Assembly: GCA_963971425.1 (NCBI GenBank)
Contig: OZ020526.1
Location: 4,305,976 to 4,369,975 of the forward strand
Source: Bryoerythrophyllum caledonicum
Lineage: Eukaryota; Streptophyta; Bryopsida; Pottiales; Pottiaceae
Direction: 5' to 3'
DNA: 64,000 nt
Part shown: piece by piece, positions 60,401 through 64,000 of the stretch
How the letters are laid out: every line of letters starts with the position of its first letter
Numbering within the stretch: the stretch's first letter is position 1
Position numbers and translations under genes: made by a program
Notes under the pieces: generated by a model
The model's database searches: none
What the model saw: the letters and a program-made list of their open reading frames with translations, nothing else
What the model was told of the DNA's origin: nothing

Positions 60401-63400
60401 GTATTATAGAGGAAATTTTCTAGCTGCAAATTCTAAGTGCACTTCAAACATTTTAGGTTTATTATGTACTTTAAACAGGTTCTATTGTGTAGATCATGTC
60501 GGGGATGTATTATGGAAATACAAATCTATCATAGAGATGACTAAATTAGCAATTTGATAAGTGTCCATATAATAAATAGCCTTATAACAGATTACAGATT
60601 ACTATCATATCAAATGTGCCAGTGTCTGGAGCCCTAAAATGCTCACGATTAATTTGTTCATGTGTGGTTGACAGGCACTTGGAAAACAACAACATTTCAA
60701 GCCCATTTCCAGCATGGGTGACAAATCTTCCCAATCTTAAACAGCTGTAAGACTCTCAACTTTACTTCAAAGGTCCTTTGGTGCAATTGGAATAGTTTTG
60801 CATCTTTAACAAATTTGTTGTCGGTAATGAAATTGTAGTTCATTTCAACATGGTTTTGATGAGCTAGTAGGGTTCTCATTTGGAATTTTCTACTTGAAAT
60901 ATATATAAAATGTGCAGGTTTCTAGAGGGGAATAACTTGACAGGATACGTACCGCAGAGTTTGTTCAACACAACAAGGTATAAGTTTACGTACACTCCCA
61001 CAGCCTATCTGTGCACAGGGCCATCCCCTAAGGAATGCACCACATCTCTGGAAAGTCCCCTGATGATGACGCCTCCATCCACGTCGAGTAGCACACAGCG
61101 CAAGCTCGCCATCATCATCGGGTCTGTAGCAGGCGTGCTTGCGCTCACCATGGTCGTCGGTGTCATTGTGTGTTTGTGGCGGTACAAGCGACGACTATCT
61201 CATTTAAATAATTCTGTTTCGAGTCGACAACTCTTGAAGGCTGACCCTGAAACAGGTAAGAAATTACACCATTTTCATTGACAATGCACGTGTCATTATG
61301 GAACGTTGGCGATCATCAACCCCATTTTATACATTTTTGTGGCATTTTTTATGCACACATGATGAAATTAGGATATTTGCAGCTTTTGCTTCTACCAAAA
61401 GGGTGCAGACGATGGCATATTCATTTAAGGAGGTGAAAGAGGCGACGAATAACTTTGAGACTCAAATTGGTGAAGGAAGTTTTGGGCCTATTTACAAGGG
61501 CACATTATCAGATGGGAGAGAAGTGGCGGTGAAACGGTGTCGGCCATGTAATATACAGGGAGCGACAGAGTTCTTCAATGAGGTACTACGAATGCCAAGT
61601 TTTAGTGAAGGAGAAGGTTATGTCTCATAATCAATGCCTGCCTTGATGTTCGGTGAAGAAGTCTGATAAAATTGACGTTATGTCCGGTGATGTGCAAGCA
61701 ACCTCGATTATGAGAGATAACCTGCGTTATTTTCTCACTATTATGGGCGGAAATTATGTCTGGTAATGTGCAAGCAGCCCCAGAATACGAGAAATAACCT
61801 GTCTCGTTCTTGTTCTCATAATCAAGCGCTCCTCGCACATCACCTACTAAGTTCAGTTATCACGACGTGACATTGTCAAAGAAATCATCTGATTATTTTC
61901 TGCACTCTTTTTGATCAGGTGGAAGTCCTTGCTAGAATCTATCACAAGAATCTTGCTGCTTTGGTTGGCTTCTGCAAAGATGCCCAGGAACAAATTTTGC
62001 TCTATGAATACTTATCAAACAGTGATCTATGGACACATCTTCATGGTGAGTGATTACTGCTCATAGTGCCACCCACCAACTAAGTAATTCAACATCTTAT
62101 GCATGGTAAATGTTTTGTCAAGTGCATTGACGAAGGTTCTCCCACATTAGTAGTGCTCATAGCTTTGCTCTTGGAAAAGAAATTCATTATACGTATAAAG
62201 TAGTTGCTGGTGATATAATTAGATAACAGTAGTTTTCATAATTCATGAATTTGGGTCTAGGATAAGATTATGAAGAATAACCTTATCCTTCCCAACATCT
62301 AGTCTAAGACTATTATTGGACACTGAGAATATCGATCATGGTCTCAGATGTTAGACAAGCTCAACAAGGTCATTTCTTAAGATCAGAGGGTTTTTATGGA
62401 CTAAGAATGTGATTTTGGGGGTAACTATTCACAGGTGATTCAGGGAAGCACTTATCATGGAGCACACGGCTGTCAATTGCTCTAGATGCTGCTTTGGGTA
62501 AATGCCACCACTTTTTCTAATCTCTCATATGTGAGTTACATCTCTAGTAGAAATCTGGTCATCCTAAGATATTTCTCTTTAGTTTAAATTACTACTATTT
62601 GTCTACTCTTAATAGCTAATAAATGTGGAGGACCTTGAACGAGCATGTTGAGTGTGTGCACGTTTGTTTATTTGTGAGGTGACATGGACGCGGTGATTGT
62701 GGTGGATGTGTTCAGCAATTGAGTACCTGCACACGGGATGCGTTCCGAGCATTATCCACCGAGATGTGCAACCTCGCAACATCCTGCTCACACGCGACAT
62801 GACAGCCAAAGTGGTGGACTTCGCCTTCGCCAAGTTCACCAGCGAACAAGATCCACAGCTCCAAGTCTACAGCATCGACGTCAAGGGCACCGCTGGCTAT
62901 CTAGATCCTGAGTAAGTCGCAGTATGAGTGGCTCTATTTTAAATATTTCATGTGGTATCAACAGAATAAGGAAAAGGAATTTCTGTGATGATTTCTAGGA
63001 TGAGATTTTGTTTTTGGTTTAAGCAACAAGGTGATTTATATGTTGTTTTTCCTTTTTTTTGTGCCAGGTTCGCAGTGAGTCAACATTTGTCGGAGAAGAG
63101 CGACGTGTACAGCTTCGGTGTGGTGTTGTTGGAGCTGGTGTCAGGACAGGAACCGATCAACAAGACGGTGTCCGACAGAAATCCTCTCTTGATTCAATGG
63201 GTACGTAAAATCCAACCGGGGCTGCTTGCACATTACGGAGCATAATTGGCAATGGTCGGATAAGTAGGGGCAGACTGCACATTATCAGATTGGGTCACGT
63301 CAGACTCTTCGTTCAGGTCACAGAAGAAGATGATGCGATACAGCTTTTATCGTTCTAGTCCAGTAGTTTGGTGTTACGTCCACTGATTGAGCACGCGCCG

Positions 63401-63672
63401 TGCAGATGCGGGGGCTGTTGGCGGAGGACGATCTGCAAGCTGTGGTGGATCCGAGGCTGGGGGGGCAGTACACGGAGGAGTGCCTGTGGAAGGTGGCGGA
63501 GCTGGGGATGGTGTGCGTGGAGCCGCGGCCGCACAACCGCCCCACCATGGCCGCGGTGGTGGGCGAGCTTCGCGACGCCGTCGCTTTGGAGGGTGTTCCC
63601 CATCCCTCGCTCGCGACGCCGATCGCGACGCCGCTCTCCCCGCGCTCCACGCACAGCTCCGGCCCCTTGTAA
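57461..63672 (+). CDS. LRR-I-type receptor-like kinase with malectin-like domain (14 exons)
   Basis: A plasma-membrane receptor kinase, probably sensing an extracellular ligand. Inferred exons: 57461-57563, 58084-58642, 58704-59191, about 59668-59815, 60064-60138, 60236-60307, 60675-60746, 60918-61255, 61383-61582, 61919-62045, 62435-62497, 62716-62911, 63068-63200, 63406-63672; with one exception the introns are GT-AG. They give about 946 residues, usual for the family. Exon 1 encodes a signal peptide (MAENFASFWRFVTVLQVL...). Exons 2-3 encode the malectin-like domain, starting LSIDCGS and ending NAIEVYQVSD. Exon 4 has WTGDPC. Exons 5-8 carry four LRRs on 72-75-nt units, all phase 2. Exon 8 has the transmembrane helix (about 61105-61180). 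Exons 9-14 form the kinase. The domain order matches plant LRR-I kinases such as SYMRK relatives. The start was chosen for its ATG, purine at -3 and clean signal peptide. The exon 3/4 junction is abnormal. Confidence 0.85.
59255..63290. repeat. Intronic repeat family, TGTCCGGTAATGTGCAAGCAGCC-type, about 8 copies
   Basis: A ~40-bp motif, roughly CCGGTAATGTGCAAGCAGCC followed by a TGATTATGAGAAATAACC-like part, recurs in introns 3, 4, 9 and 13. Positions include 59262-59300 (both orientations), 59405-59440, 59488-59564 (two, inverted), 59850-59890, 61681-61725, 61757-61800, and 63218-63285 (inverted). Copies differ at several positions and none touches an exon. Confidence 0.75.
61383..63672 (+). 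other. Kinase domain of the receptor: altered catalytic motifs
   Basis: The domain keeps the glycine loop (GEGSFGPIYKG), the VAVK lysine, a Glu-rich C helix (FFNEVEVLARI), GTAGYLDPE, SDVYSFGVVLLELVSG and the closing RPTM. The catalytic loop reads HRDVQPRNILL instead of HRDVKxxNILL, so the Lys after HRDV is Gln. The magnesium loop reads VVDFAFAKF instead of VxDFGLAK, so the DFG glycine is Ala. The catalytic Asp, Asn and DFG Asp remain. Such changes usually weaken or abolish catalysis, so this may be an atypical kinase or pseudokinase. Both motifs lie in exon 12 (62716-62911). Confidence 0.75.
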
Positions 63673-63784
63673 TATGTCCACAACCCAACCCAACCCTCTT
63701 CTATGTCACCGTTATATCATGTATGATCAAAGTAATATGTCCTTGGAATTGTGATGTTGAAGCATATTATTTCACTTGGTAATA
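63673..63784 (+). other. 3' flank of the receptor kinase gene
   Basis: Short AT-rich stretch between the stop codon and the MITE. It presumably holds the 3' UTR; I cannot place the polyadenylation site with confidence. Confidence 0.4.
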
Positions 63785-63788
63785 TTAA

Positions 63789-64000
63789 CCCTTTAAGACC
63801 GAACGAGCATATATGGGTAATTTTGGCACAAGTACCTTTGTAGCAAGCGCTACAGGAAAAAATAGACCATGAATTAGAGGTGGAGGAAGATGGGCATCTC
63901 TCGAGACCATTGCCACGACAATCGGTGCAAGCATTGGCGAGCTACAAAGATTTCTGTGAAAATGAGTTCGTAGATTTTTGTGCTGAATTGTCCCCCTTGT
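63789..64000. mobile_element. MITE, TTAA target site (piggyBac-like), ~300-bp family, copy 3, cut by the window end
   Basis: TTAA (63785-63788) is followed by CCCTTTAAGACCGAACGAGC, then sequence matching the reverse of 43969-44266 (AAAAAATAGACCA, GGTGGAGGAAGAT, CGGTGCAAGCAT words). It lies about 115 bp past the kinase stop codon, so it may affect the 3' UTR. Confidence 0.78.

Overview
The window looks like nuclear DNA of a land plant with a repeat-rich genome. It holds one multi-exon plant receptor-kinase gene (malectin-like + LRR + kinase, GT-AG introns), a Ty1/copia remnant with a plant-type primer binding site, and a CACTA transposon. Several elements are unusual for seed plants: a Tc1-type DD34E transposase, TTAA-flanked piggyBac-like MITEs, a DUF7869-like gene and a LINE that appears to carry two endonucleases. 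I therefore favour a non-seed plant, possibly a bryophyte, but the sequence alone does not prove this. Intergenic DNA is AT-rich; the receptor-kinase exons are GC-rich.

Layout. 1-1.3 kb: empty AT-rich DNA. 1.3-8.2 kb: a complete CACTA element (CACTA...TAGTG, 3-bp duplication ACA) holding a broken minus-strand transposon-type gene and three minisatellites with one shared core. 8.2-20.0 kb: a long, decayed LINE with pyrimidine-rich 180-bp tandem monomers, ORF1, a low-complexity spacer, and an ORF2 with a 2A-like peptide, APE endonuclease, reverse transcriptase, an unassigned domain, RNase H, a zinc motif, a PD-(D/E)XK-like nuclease and a structured 3' UTR. 23.2-28.7 kb: two related Tc1/mariner elements joined at a single TA; the second has 946-bp inverted repeats and an intact DD34E transposase.

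30.7-34.0 kb: a broken minus-strand DUF7869-like gene. 34-38 kb: TTAA-type MITEs and foldback derivatives. 38.7-42.5 kb: a broken coding region of unknown family. 43.5-45.9 kb: copia fragments (pol end interrupted by a MITE; LTR, PBS and gag remnant). 47.3-49.0 kb: a 5'-truncated second copy of the LINE. 50-56.7 kb: further MITEs (Tourist-like, piggyBac-like, Mutator-like) in otherwise empty DNA.

57.46-63.67 kb: the only clear host gene, a plus-strand LRR-I-type receptor-like kinase in 14 exons. It has changes in two catalytic motifs (catalytic-loop Lys to Gln, DFG to DFA) and a non-canonical junction before exon 4. Its introns carry a repeated ~40-bp motif. The window ends inside another TTAA-type MITE.

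The mobile elements nest and abut one another, so most of the window is a record of successive insertions beside one resident gene. Only the Tc1-like transposase and possibly the receptor kinase are uninterrupted enough to be functional now.
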